Shown here piece by piece: positions 24,895 through 35,205 of a stretch of DNA of 64,000 bases. Position 1 is the stretch's first letter; every line of letters starts with the position of its first letter. Position numbers and translations under genes: made by a program. The DNA lies in the NCBI GenBank assembly GCA_002007465.1, contig LNAC01000734.1, forward strand, positions 225,760 to 289,759. Direction: 5' to 3'. This DNA comes from Ailurus styani. Taxonomy: Eukaryota > Chordata > Mammalia > Carnivora > Ailuridae. Below the pieces are notes generated by a model. The model made no database searches. It was given only the letters and a program-made list of their open reading frames with translations, and was not told where the DNA came from.

Positions 24895-25345
24895 CCAGTA
24901 ACTCTCTAAAAAATCAATTTATCCTCCCCTATTACATCACTCACATGAGTATAAAAATACATTTTTTTTCTTCCATGTTAAAACATTTCCAATCCCAATT
25001 AAATCTGCAGTTACCGCACCATTTCTCTGCTTCTCTATAAACTCCATATGAGAACTGTGACAATGCTAGGCATCTTCAAGGCCTCTCTTCTTATTCTATC
25101 TTAAACACCCTTCAATGGTGTTTGCCTTCAACTTTTCCATTAAAACTTATTCAGTCATGTCACTGATGCCTTAACTTTGTGAAACCCATGGATTAATTCT
25201 TAGTTCCCATACAACTTTGATATACTTGACCAGTCCTTCCTTCTGTAAGCTCATCACTTGGATTCCAGGGCCTTATCTTCTAAAGATTTTCATCCTATCA
25301 CATGGACCTCCTTTTTTGGTTCTTTCCCATTTTTTCAACCTCTTA
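24895..25345 (+). mobile_element. L2 copy, plus strand, reverse transcriptase-side part (left of gap)
   Basis: Landmarks include agttaccgcaccatttctct, 'cttattctatcttaaacaccc', 'cagtcatgtcactgatgcc', 'ttagttcccatacaactttgatatac' and ggattccagggccttatctt. These fit the sense RT portion of L2, without a surviving frame. It continues at 26717 after the gap and two insertions. Confidence 0.65.
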
Positions 25346-26188
25346 NNNNNNNNNNNNNNNNNNNNNNNNNNNNNNNNNNNNNNNNNNNNNNNNNNNNNNN
25401 NNNNNNNNNNNNNNNNNNNNNNNNNNNNNNNNNNNNNNNNNNNNNNNNNNNNNNNNNNNNNNNNNNNNNNNNNNNNNNNNNNNNNNNNNNNNNNNNNNNN
25501 NNNNNNNNNNNNNNNNNNNNNNNNNNNNNNNNNNNNNNNNNNNNNNNNNNNNNNNNNNNNNNNNNNNNNNNNNNNNNNNNNNNNNNNNNNNNNNNNNNNN
25601 NNNNNNNNNNNNNNNNNNNNNNNNNNNNNNNNNNNNNNNNNNNNNNNNNNNNNNNNNNNNNNNNNNNNNNNNNNNNNNNNNNNNNNNNNNNNNNNNNNNN
25701 NNNNNNNNNNNNNNNNNNNNNNNNNNNNNNNNNNNNNNNNNNNNNNNNNNNNNNNNNNNNNNNNNNNNNNNNNNNNNNNNNNNNNNNNNNNNNNNNNNNN
25801 NNNNNNNNNNNNNNNNNNNNNNNNNNNNNNNNNNNNNNNNNNNNNNNNNNNNNNNNNNNNNNNNNNNNNNNNNNNNNNNNNNNNNNNNNNNNNNNNNNNN
25901 NNNNNNNNNNNNNNNNNNNNNNNNNNNNNNNNNNNNNNNNNNNNNNNNNNNNNNNNNNNNNNNNNNNNNNNNNNNNNNNNNNNNNNNNNNNNNNNNNNNN
26001 NNNNNNNNNNNNNNNNNNNNNNNNNNNNNNNNNNNNNNNNNNNNNNNNNNNNNNNNNNNNNNNNNNNNNNNNNNNNNNNNNNNNNNNNNNNNNNNNNNNN
26101 NNNNNNNNNNNNNNNNNNNNNNNNNNNNNNNNNNNNNNNNNNNNNNNNNNNNNNNNNNNNNNNNNNNNNNNNNNNNNNNNNNNNNNNN
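25346..26188. other. Assembly gap (843 Ns)
   Basis: Unbroken run of N. The left flank is L2 sense sequence and the right flank is the middle of an antisense SINEC, so the gap should contain more L2 and the T-tail part of that SINE. Confidence 1.
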
Positions 26189-26313
26189 GGGGGCGAGAGG
26201 CAGAGGGAGAGGGTGAAGCAGACTCTGCTGAATAGAGAACCTGATACAGGACCCTGAGATCATGACACAAACAGAAGACAGATGCTTAACTGACTGAGCT
26301 ACTCAGGTACCCC
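26189..26313 (-). mobile_element. CAN-SINE, minus strand, truncated by the gap
   Basis: Starts in the purine-rich middle (gcgagaggcagagggagagg) and ends with 'gactgagctactcaggtaccc'. The tail side is lost in the adjacent gap. Confidence 0.9.
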
Positions 26314-26317
26314 TCCA

Positions 26318-26712
26318 AATTTATTTTCTAATAGTTCTGAAAGCTAGAAGTCCAAGATCAAGTTATTGGCAGGGTTGGTTCCTTCTGAGGGCTATGAAGG
26401 AGAATTTGTCACATGCCTCTGTCCTAACTTCTGGTAGTATGCTGGCAATCTGGTGTTCCTTGGCTTATAGACATATCACCTCATCTCTGCCTTCATATTC
26501 AGATGGCATTCTTTTTCTGTCCTATCCATGTCCAAATGTTCTATTTGTACAAGGACAGGTCATACTGGATACAGGCCCACCCTACTCTATTTAATGACCT
26601 CATTCTAATTAATTATACCCACACTGACCCTATTTCCAAATAAAGTCACATTGTCATGTACTAGGAGTTAGGACTTCAACATCTAAGTTTTCAGGGAGCA
26701 TAATTCAAGCCA
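26318..26712 (-). mobile_element. MaLR-type (MLT1-like) LTR, minus strand
   Basis: Antisense MLT1 order: tctgaaagctagaagtccaa, gttggttccttctgagggct, ttccttggcttatagacata, 'tatttccaaataaagtcaca' and ggagttaggacttcaacatc. It sits within the split L2 copy. Confidence 0.75.
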
Positions 26713-26716
26713 AGAG

Positions 26717-27045
26717 AAACTACTTCCTAAACACATTGTTGTATATCTCATCTAGATTTATGCTTTATATTATGTCTGCACACCAAAGACTCCTTAAATT
26801 TATACTCCAGGCTAGACTTCCCTAAATTCCAGACTCATATATCCAAATATATTTTCAGTATTTCTACTTTGATATATAAGAGACCTCTCAAACATAACCA
26901 TCTTACAAAATGAACTCTCATATAATCCCAAACTTGGATGATAACATAGAACATAACAAGCACCCCATACCTCCAACATGTCCAGTCATTATGCCCTTCC
27001 TTCAACAGTACTAATATCCTGACTTTAATAGCATTCACACCTTTG
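26717..27045 (+). mobile_element. L2 copy, plus strand, continuation (right part)
   Basis: Contains 'aaatttatactccaggctagac', ccagactcatatatccaaat, a 'cctctcaaacataacc' block and 'ccaacatgtccagtca', the stretch that follows the RT part in L2. Same orientation as 24895-25345, so likely one interrupted copy. Confidence 0.65.
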
Positions 27046-27184
27046 TTTTTAAATACTCTTATCTAAACAATACTGTCTAATATTACCATTTTTGAATGAT
27101 GTATGTTTGAAATTATACATGATGTATTTAGCTATATCTTGCTTCTTTTGTTCAAGATTAAATCTTTAAGATTTATGTTCATGT

Positions 27185-27402
27185 GGGCTCTTGGGTGACT
27201 CAGTCAGTTGGTTAAGCATCTGACTCTTGATTTCAGCTCAGGTCATGATCTCAGGGTCCTGAGATTGAGCCCTGTGTTGAGCTCCACCCTCAGCAGGGAG
27301 TCTGCTTGAGAGTCTCTCTTTCCATCTTCTTCTGCTCCTCCCCCTACCTCCACTTGCTCTCTCTCTCTCCCTCTCTCTCAAATAAATAAATAAATCTTTT
27401 TA
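27185..27402 (+). mobile_element. CAN-SINE (SINEC), plus strand
   Basis: Head gggctcttgggtgactcagt, ttggttaagcatctgactct, CT-rich 3' part and aaataaataaataaatcttt tail. The TSD is approximate (aagatttatgttcatg at 27169-27184, aaaattttgttcatg at 27403-27417). Confidence 0.93.
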
Positions 27403-27610
27403 AAAATTTTGTTCATGCTGTTGCTTTTCTTTTCTTTTTTTCATACTTTTGCCTTTCATTGCATTTTATTCACTGTTCANTTCCACTTGCTCTCTCTCTC
27501 CCTCTCTCTCAAATAAATAACTAAATCTTTTTAAAAATTTTGTTCATGCTGTTGCTTTTCTTTTCTTTTTTTCATACTTTTGCCTTTCATTGCATTTTAT
27601 TCACTGTTCA
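27349..27610. repeat. Assembly-type duplication across the N at 27480
   Basis: 27349-27479 and 27482-27610 are near-identical (SINE tail plus flank, from tccacttgctctctctctc to cattttattcactgttca). They differ by one CT unit and one A/C substitution. The SINE tail is therefore present only once in the real locus. Confidence 0.92.
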
Positions 27611-27614
27611 ATGT

Positions 27615-27860
27615 ATTTCATAGCAAGATTATCTCATAATTCATTTATTATATTATAATAAACTTCTGAGATATTTTCATATTTTGGCCATTATAAATAT
27701 TGCTGCTATGGACATTCTTGAAAATGTACCCTGGTACAAGTAAGCATGAATTTATGTGGGCTGCATGCCTAAGAATACAATTACAATGTCATAGAAGATG
27801 ACATACATCTTCACTTTTACTGAACACTGCAGAATATTTTCAAGGCTGTCTCCTATTCAA
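27615..27860 (-). mobile_element. Old LINE-1 3' fragment, minus strand
   Basis: Contains 'tttggccattataaatattgctgctatggac', 'aaaatgtaccctggtac' and 'tcttcacttttactgaacactgcag', the antisense L1M 3' region. Confidence 0.65.
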
Positions 27861-27941
27861 ATTTGTTAAGGAAAATGGAAGCCACTTTTTATATTCTACA
27901 TATGAGGAGTTTATATTTCAAAAAATGCTTTTTTTTTTATA

Positions 27942-28373
27942 ATGTCATTAATAGAAGAAATTAAGAAACTGAAAAAGCCACCCAAAGGATGGCCACCCCC
28001 ATAGGAATTTTATGTTAGTAGCTGGTTAGGAAAATTTTAGAATATTCAAATATGAACAAAAATAAAACTACAGGTTTTTAAACATAATAATATACAGAAA
28101 AAGCTAAAAGGTTAAAAGTAGAAAATGAGAAATGAAATATATGGCAGAAAAAATANATCATGTCAATAATAGAAGAAATTAAGAAACTGAAAAAGCCACC
28201 CAAAGGATGGCCACCCCCATAGGAATTTTATGTTAGTAGCTGGTTAGGAAAATTTTAGAATATTCAAATATGAACAAAAATAAAACTACAGGTTTTTAAA
28301 CATAATAATATACAGAAAAAGCTAAAAGGTTAAAAGTAGAAAATGAGAAATGAAATATATGGCAGAAAAAATA
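27942..28373. repeat. Assembly-type duplication across the N at 28156 (about 214 bases)
   Basis: 27942-28155 and 28160-28373 are almost identical, covering 'aagccacccaaaggatggcc' to 'atggcagaaaaaata'. This is the longest and cleanest of the single-N duplications. Confidence 0.95.
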
Positions 28374-28430
28374 ACTCCAGAAAAATACTAACTTAAAGCA
28401 GAAGGAATATAACAAAGCAGTGTTATTCAG

Positions 28431-28903
28431 TGTGGCATATTGATTGCCTTAATGGCCCCAAATAATAGTCTCTCTCTTTCCATGACCTTTTCCCTATAAC
28501 TTTGTAGTCCTATCCCATTTTGCTCAGTCTTGCCATGTGACTTGGTTTAACCAATGAGATGTTAGAACGATATCCACAGAGGCTTGATAAAACTCTTGTA
28601 TGCATTTCTGATGTTCTGTTATTCTTTCACCTATGTTCTGAGAACAATCTTTTGATAGCCTACTGAACAATGAGAGACTGCATAGGCTAATGTTAAGACA
28701 TGTCAGCTGAGTTATAATAGACCTGCTAGCCTCCAACTCTACCTGCCAACTCAACAAAGACACAAAAGTGAGCTCAGTTAAGATGATCTCAATCTGGCCC
28801 CAATAGCAGAACTGAAATGCTTGCTGACTCATAGGTCTGTTTTAAACCACTAAGTTTTGGAATGATTTGTTATACTGTATTGTTACAATAAGCAACAGAT
28901 ACA
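28431..28903 (+). mobile_element. MLT1-like solo LTR, plus strand
   Basis: Starts TG, ends ACA. The interior shows catgtgacttggtttaacca, atgagatgttagaacgatat, 'ccacagaggcttgataaaac' and 'taaaccactaagttttgga', typical of older MLT1 LTRs. It interrupts A-rich sequence of unknown origin. Confidence 0.65.
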
Positions 28904-29221
28904 AACACCATGAAACAGAAATTGAAAAACTCAGAAAATATGATCAAATAACTGGAAGATATGAAATGAAAAAGCAGAATGTAAATAGGGAAAAAAAGAC
29001 AAAAATTATTTAAAAAATGAAGGCTTAATTATGATATGTACCAGAAAGACTATATATGATCAAAAGCCCAATAAGAAAAATAAACAATAAAAAATACGGG
29101 GAAGTCAATGGAAATTAAGAAGAAATCTGAAACACAGATAAGAAAAATACACATGGAACACAGTCAAGAGATCTCCAATATATGTATATTTAATGTTCTG
29201 AAATTTAAAAAATAATTTTAA
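28904..29221. other. A-rich unassigned sequence
   Basis: Strongly purine/A-biased on the plus strand, like L1 coding-strand sequence, but no specific segment was recognised. Confidence 0.4.
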
Positions 29222-29387
29222 AATGTGTTCTTTATTGTATTTTATGTTAATAGGTTTCCCTCCTATGTGAATTTTAGGATAGATCTTTCCATTTCTGGAA
29301 AAAATGCCATTAGAATTTTTATAGGTATTTCATTGAATCTGTAGATTGCTTTGAGTAATATCAAGATCTTAATATAAAGTCTTCTAA
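29222..29387 (-). mobile_element. Older L1 ORF2 fragment, minus strand, left part of split copy
   Basis: Antisense ORF2 sequence (aatttttataggtatttcat, tgaatctgtagattgctttg) runs up to 29387 and resumes at 31840 with tcttccaatccaagaatgtg, as expected if a later L1 inserted between. Confidence 0.8.
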
Positions 29388-29514
29388 GAGGTTGCTACAG
29401 CCAAAGTCTGCCTGTGTTCTCCTCTAGGGTTTTGATGGTTTCCCATCTCACATTAAGATCTTTCATCCATTTTTAATTTATTTTTGGTGTGTGGTGTAAG
29501 AAAGTGGTCCAGTT

Positions 29515-29971
29515 TCATTCTTCTGCATGGTGACGTCCAGTTTTCCCAACACCATTTTTTGAAGAGACTGTGCTTTTGCCATTGGGAAAATTAATTTTGT
29601 TGAAAATTAGTTGACCATATAGTTGTAGGTCCATTTCTGGGTTCTCTATTCTGTTCCATTGATCTGTGTTTCTGTTTTTGTGCCAGTACTGTACTGCCTT
29701 GATGATTATAGCTTCGTAATACAGCTTGAAGTCTGGAATTGTGATGTCTCCAGTTTTGTTTTCTTTTTCAGAATTGCTTTGGCTATTTGGGTCTTTTGTG
29801 GTTCCATACAAATTTTAAGATTGTTTGTTCTAACTCTGTGAAAAATGCTGGTGGTATTTTGATAAGGATTGCATTAAATGTGTAGATCGCTTTAGATAGT
29901 ATGGATGTTTTAACAATGTTTGAGCCTGGAATGCTCTTCCATTGCTTTGTGTCCTCTTCAGTTTCTTTCAT
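29515..29971 (-). pseudogene. L1 ORF2 C-terminal-half remnant in the inverted arm
   Basis: Two overlapping minus-strand frames (29515-29811 and 29783-29971) encode recognisable but disrupted L1 ORF2p fragments, with the KLYY and WHKNR patterns in one and [12 protein letters not shown] in the other. They lie in different frames, showing a frameshift. Neither is a gene. Confidence 0.8.
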
Positions 29972-30654
29972 ACGTGTTCTATAGTTATCAAAGTACAGAT
30001 CTTTTCCTTCTTTAGTTAGGTTTATTCCTAGGTATCTTATTGTTTTTGGTGCAGTTGCAAATGGGATTGATTCCTTGACTTCTTTTTTCTGTTGCTTTGT
30101 TATTGGTGTATAGAAATGCCACAGATTACTGCACTTTGATTTTTATATCCTGCAACTTTGCTGAATCAATGTATGAATTCTAGAAATTTTTAGTGGAGTC
30201 TTTTGGGTTTTCTACATAGAATATCATGTCATCTGCAAATAGTGAAGGTTTGACTTCTTCTTTGCCAATTTGGATGCCTTTTATTTCTTTTTGTCCTCTG
30301 ATGCCTGAGACTAAGACTTCCAGTACTATGTCAAATAGTAATGGTGAGAATGGACATCCTTGTCTTGTTCCTGACTGTAAGGGTAAGGCTTTCAGTTTTT
30401 CCCCATTGAAGACTTCATGAAGATAAAAAGCTTCTTCACAGCAAAGGAAACAACCAACAAAACTAAAAGCCAGCCTACAGAATGGGAGAAGAAATTTGCA
30501 AATGACATTCTAATAAAGGGTTAGTATCCAAAATCTACGAAGAACTTATCAAACTCAACACCTACAAGACAAATAACCCAGTTAAGAAATGGGCAGAAGA
30601 CATGAATAGACACTTTTCCAAAGAAGACATCCAGAGACATCCAGATGGCTAACA

Positions 30655-30792
30655 TATACATGAAAAGATGCTCCTTAAAAAAAAAAACAAAAAAACAAAA
30701 ACAAAAAGGGCGCCTGGGTGGCTCAGTGGGTTAAACCCGCTGCCTTCGGCTCAGGTCATGATCCCAGNTATACATGAAAAGATGCTCCTTAA

Positions 30793-30823
<31 letters not shown>

Positions 30824-30884
30824 GGGGCGCCTGGGTGGCTCAGTGGGTTAAAGCCGCTGCCTTCGGCTCAGGTCATGATCCCAG
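30655..30884. repeat. Assembly-type duplication across the N at 30768
   Basis: 30655-30767 and 30769-30884 both run from tatacatgaaaagatgctcc to caggtcatgatcccag. They differ in the A-rich spacer (aaacaaaaa versus repeated caaaa units) and in one base of the SINE head (ttaaacccg versus ttaaagccg). The real locus has one SINE head. Confidence 0.9.
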
Positions 30885-31049
30885 GGTCCTGGGATCGAGG
30901 CCCACATCGGGCTCTCTGCTCAGCAGGGAGCCTGCTTCCTCCTCTCTCCTCTCTCTCTGCCTGCCTCTCTGCCTACTTGTAATCTCTCTCTCTCTGTCAA
31001 ATGAATAGATAAAAATTAAAAAAAAAAAAACTTAAATAAAAAAAAAAAA
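30824..31049 (+). mobile_element. CAN-SINE (SINEC), mustelid-type, plus strand, inside the L1
   Basis: Head ggggcgcctgggtggctcag, 'ttaaagccgctgccttcggc', tail part 'ctgcctctctgcctacttg' and A-rich end. TSD gaaaagatgctc at 30776-30787 (also at 30662-30673 in the duplicated contig end) and 31050-31061. An extra A-rich spacer beginning ctta lies between the left TSD and the SINE head. The incomplete first copy of the head is at 30708-30767. Confidence 0.95.
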
Positions 31050-31839
31050 GAAAAGATGCTCAACAACACTCACAGTCAGGGAAATACAAATCAAAACCAC
31101 AATGACATACCATCTCACACCTGTTAGAAAGGCTAAAATTAACAACACAAGAAACAATAGGGGTTGGCAAGGATGCAGAGAAAGGGGAACCCTTTTGCAC
31201 TGTTGGTGCGAATGTGTAACCACGGGTGTAGCCACTCTGGAGAACAGTATGGAGGTTCCTCAAAATGTTAAAAATAGAACTACCCTATGATCCAGCAATT
31301 GCACTACTAAGTATTAACCCAAAACATACAAAAATACAGATTTGAAGGGATGCATGCACCCTGATGTTTCTAACAACATTATCATCAATAGCCAAACTAC
31401 GGAGAGAACCCAAATGTCTAACAACTGACAAATGAATAAAGAAGACGGAATATCACTCAACCATCGAAAAGAATGAAATCTTGCCATTTGCAATGACATG
31501 GCTGGAGCTAGAGAATATAATGCTAAGTGAAATGTCAGTCAGAGAAAGCCAAATACCAAATGATCTCACTCGTATGTGGAATTTAATAAAGAAAACAGAT
31601 AAACATATGGGAAGGGAGAAATGTCTAAAAGGAGAGAGGGAACCAAGCCATAAAAGACTCTTAACGATTGAGAACAAACTGAGGGTTGATGAAGGGAGGT
31701 GGGTGAGAGATGGGCTTGTGGGCTTTTTTATTATGGAGGGCTCTTGTTATGATGAGCACTGGGTATTGTATGTAAGTGATAAACCAGAACCCAATATTGC
31801 ACTGTATGTTCACTACCTAAAATATAAATAAATAAATAA

Positions 31840-32165
31840 ATAAAATCTTCCAATCCAAGAATGTGAGTTATCTTTCCACTTATTTGTGTCTTCTTTAATT
31901 AATTAATTAATTAATTAAATTTAGCAATGTTTTGTAGTTTTCAGTGTACAAGTGACCTCCTTGGTTAATTTTATGCCTATTTTATTCTTCTTAATGGTAT
32001 TATAATAAAATTGTTCTCATATTATTTTTTGGATGATTCATTGTTAGTGTATAGAAATGGAATTGATTTTTATGTGTTGTTTTGTATCCTGCAGCTCTCT
32101 GAATTTATTACTTCTAACAGTCTTTTTTGTGACATCTTTAGATTTCTCTACCTGTAAGATCACAT
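31840..32165 (-). mobile_element. Older L1 ORF2 fragment, minus strand, right part of split copy
   Basis: Continues the antisense ORF2 order from 29387: tgtagttttcagtgtacaag, 'acctccttggttaattttatgcc', 'ttagtgtatagaaatgga' and tgtatcctgcagctctctga. Includes a (TTAA)n tract at 31894-31919. Confidence 0.8.
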
Positions 32166-32680
32166 CACCCAAATGTACCCCCAGGTACATGAGAGAATGT
32201 TCAAAATCACTAATCATCAGGGAAATGAAAATCAAAACCACAATGAGATATTACCTCACACCTGCTAGAATAACTACAATCAAGAATATAACAGATAGCA
32301 AATGTTGGCAAGGATATGGAGAAAGGGAACCCTTGTATGCTATTGGTGAAAACATAGATTGGTTCAGCTACTATAAACAGTCTGTACATTTCTCAAAAAA
32401 TAAAAAAATGGGAAAATAGGACAGATATTGTTTAAGGGTACAAACTTGCAACTAGTAGATAAATAAGTCCTGGAGATCTAGTAGAACGTAGTAACTATAG
32501 ACAAAAATATTATATTATATACATCAAACTTGCTAAAGAGACTAGATTTAATTATTTCCAACACACACAAAAAAAGAAATAATAATTACATGACATGATA
32601 GAGGTGTTAACTAATGATACAGTGGCAATCATATCATCATATATAAAAGTACCAAATCATCATATTATACATCTCAGAGC
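32166..32680 (+). mobile_element. Old L1 ORF2 end and 3' UTR, plus strand
   Basis: From about 32190: 'aaaatcactaatcatcagg', 'aaaccacaatgagatatta', 'aggatatggagaaaggga', then L1M-type 3' UTR ('gggtacaaacttgcaacta', 'gataaataagtcctggaga', 'gacatgatagaggtgtta'). The orientation switch at about 32165 suggests a second, older 5' inversion or two adjacent copies. Confidence 0.75.
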
Positions 32681-34835
32681 TGATCTGTTTTCAGAAACCA
32701 TGGAGACCAGAAGGAAGCGGGTTGACATTTAAAATGCTGAAAGAAATAAAAGCTGTCAACTGAGAATTCTGTAATCAAGGAAACCATCCACAAGAATGAG
32801 GAGAAATTAAGATATTCCCAGGTAAACAAAAGCTAAGCGATTCTGTCACTAATAAACCTGCCCTACAACAAATGTTAAAGGGAGTTCTATAGGCTGAAAT
32901 AAGAGAGACAGTAACCTGAAAATGAAAATATCTGATGAAATAAAAATTCTAGTAAAGTTGACTATATAGATAAATATAAAAGCTGGTATCTTTGTATTTT
33001 GGGTTGTTTCTTCTTCCCCTGTGTGTCTTAGAAGACAAATGCATAAAACTATAATTAATATAAATGGCTTCATATATATATATGAAGTAGAGATTAGAAA
33101 ATATCAAAAAATCACTGAAAAGAAAAATTTGTTCTTGTAAATGATTACCAAAACTGATAAATCTTTTTCTAGATTGATGAAGATAAAAAGAGAGAAGACT
33201 ACAGCATATAACAAATACAGCATATAACAAAAATGACAACATAAAGGGGTAGAGAAAAACCTGTATAGAGGAAGAGTTTTTGTACACTATTCAAATTTAG
33301 TTGGTATTCATTCAAACTATTGTTATGAACCTTATGGGTTAAATGGAATTCCCAGGATAACCACTCATAAAATACCTAAAACACATCCATAAAAGGAAAT
33401 GAAAAGGAAATCAGAGAGGTACATAACAAAACATCAATTAAATAAATAATGAAGCTATAATGGAGAAATGAGGACCAAAAAAGAGATAAGACATAAAGAA
33501 AATGCAATGGAATGACAGAAGTAAGTTTTCTATCAGTAATTATCTTGAAGGTAAATTAGTCTCTTCAATTTAAGGCAGACATTAGCAGAATGTATTTTTA
33601 AAAAAAGTGATTCAACTATATTCTGCTATTTATAACAGACTCACTTTAGATTCAAATATACACCAAGGCTGAAAGTGAAAGGCGAAAGATACTGCATGTA
33701 AATAGCAACTGAAAGAAAGCCAAGGCAGCCATACTTACATCAGAAAAAAACCCAAAAAACAAAAACCATAGATTTTAAGATAACAATCATCACAAGAATC
33801 AAAGAAAGACATTATATAATGATAGTAACATCTATTGAGTAGAAAAGTATAATAAGATGTATATATCATCGGAGCTCCCAAATATATGAAGCAAATATTT
33901 ACAGAATTGATGGGAGAAATAAGCAACAGCACAATAATAAGAAGAGATTTCAATTCCCTATATCCAATAATAGATAAAACAAGCAGAAAGAAAATCAATA
34001 ATGAAACAGAGGACTTGAGCAACACTATGGACCATTTGGGCCTAAGAGACATATACAGAATATTTTACCCAACATCAGCAGAACACACACTTTTCTCAAG
34101 TGCACATAGAACATTCTCCAGACTCGGCCACATGGTAGGCCATAAAATAAGTCTCAACAAAGTCAAGAAGGCTGAAATCATAGACATTATTTTTTCTGAT
34201 GACAGTGGAATGAAACTAACAGAGGAAAACTGGAAAATCCACAAATATGTGGAAATTAAATAACATGCTCTTTAACAATCAATAGGTCAAAAATAAATCT
34301 CAAGTGAAATTAGAAAATAATTTGAAGCAAATGAAGAAGGAATGAAAGCAAAATGCAAAGCTAGAAAAAGGGAAGAAATGACAAAGATTAGAGTGATGAA
34401 AAATGAAGTAGAGATTAGAAAAATAGCAAAAAATCACTGAAAACAAAAATTTATTCTTGTAAAAGATTATCAAAACTAACAAATCTTTTTCCAGATTGAT
34501 GAAGAAAAAAAGAAGACTAAAACTGCTTAATCAGAAATGAAAGTTGAGACATTATTATAAATCTTCCAAAATATCAAGGATTACAAAAGATACAGTAATA
34601 CAGGTAAAATGCACAGATTTTTGAACCGTACAAATTCACAAAGTTGATCAAAAAGAAACAAAAATTCTGAATAGAACTGTAACAGGACACTGAATCAGTT
34701 ATCAAACACCTTTTCACAAGGGAAAATCCATGACGAGATGACTCACTAGTCAATTCTATTAAATACCAACAGAAAAATTAACACCAATCTTTTTCCAATT
34801 CCTGTGAAAAATAAAAATAGAGGAGGAGGGGACAC
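32681..34835 (+). mobile_element. Old L1, plus strand: ORF1-end, inter-ORF and ORF2 endonuclease/RT-start remnants
   Basis: In order: agaaaccatggagaccagaa and 'ctgccctacaacaaatgtt' (5' of ORF2), 'aattatcttgaaggtaaatt' and 'acagactcactttagattca' (endonuclease domain), tgaagcaaatatttacagaa, 'gaacattctccagactcggc' and 'aatatgtggaaattaaataa', then 'gaaatgaaagttgagacatta' and 'attaacaccaatctttttcc'. The frame at 33886-34263 keeps 125 codons of ORF2 endonuclease-like sequence but lacks an intact domain. A decayed, inactive copy. Confidence 0.75.
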
Positions 34836-35205
34836 TTCTGAGCTTAATGGGTACAGGGTTGGTTTTTGGGATGTTGAACAAATAAGACATCAGGACTAGT
34901 CAGTGGTGATGGGTGCACGACACTGTAAATGTCACTGGATGGTACACTCTAAGTTGGTTAAAACGTTAAGTTTTTTAAAAAATATAAAAATAATAATATT
35001 TATTTATTTATTTATTTCCTTGAGAGAGAGAGTGAGAGCACGCACAGAGGGAGATTGAGAGGGGAAGCAGACTCCCCACCAAGCTGAGAGCCGGAAGTGG
35101 GACTCCATCCGAAGGCAGACACTTAACTAACTGAGGCACCCAGGCACCCCAAAATAGTAAGTTTTATCTTAAGCTCATTTCACTACAATTTTAAAATCAT
35201 CTTAG
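34836..35205 (+). mobile_element. Old L1 3' end, plus strand, split by a SINEC
   Basis: Carries 'cttaatgggtacagggttgg', ggtgatgggtgcacgacact and 'ctctaagttggttaaaacg', then after the SINE 'agttttatcttaagctcattt' and 'cactacaattttaaa'. This is an L1M 3' UTR terminus interrupted at 34975-35150. Confidence 0.7.
34975..35150 (-). mobile_element. Older CAN-SINE, minus strand
   Basis: tttatttatttatttccttg tail side, purine-rich middle, 'gaagcagactccccacc' and an end in ctgaggcacccaggcacccc. TSD aaaacgttaagtttt at 34960-34974 versus aaaatagtaagtttt at 35151-35165. Confidence 0.93.

Larger units (their letters stand above)
29388..31839 (+). mobile_element. LINE-1 with 5' inversion (twin-priming structure), inserted in an older L1
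   Basis: 29388-30409 is antisense ORF2: reading the minus strand gives ORF2 C-terminal-half peptides such as LPDFKLYY-like and [13 protein letters not shown] segments, broken by frameshifts and stops. From about 30410 the element switches to sense: ORF2 C-terminal sequence (gcaaaggaaacaaccaacaa, 'ccaaagaagacatccagag', 'caaaaccacaatgacatacc') and then a carnivoran L1 3' UTR (gatgagcactgggtattgta) ending in an aaataaataaataaa tail. Imperfect 14-base TSDs lie at 29374-29387 and 31840-31853. No functional ORF1 or ORF2. The sense arm carries a later SINEC at 30824 and an assembly duplication. Confidence 0.9.

Noticed and set aside
25217..26270. Several 300-codon open frames on both strands
   Set aside because: They consist almost wholly of the N gap; the real codons at either end are L2 or SINE sequence.
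27942..28373. 214-base tandem segmental duplication
   Set aside because: The copies are separated by a single N and almost identical, as at the other N junctions; best explained by unmerged contig ends.
33886..34263. 125-codon frame as a host gene
   Set aside because: It is L1 ORF2 endonuclease-region sequence in a decayed LINE.
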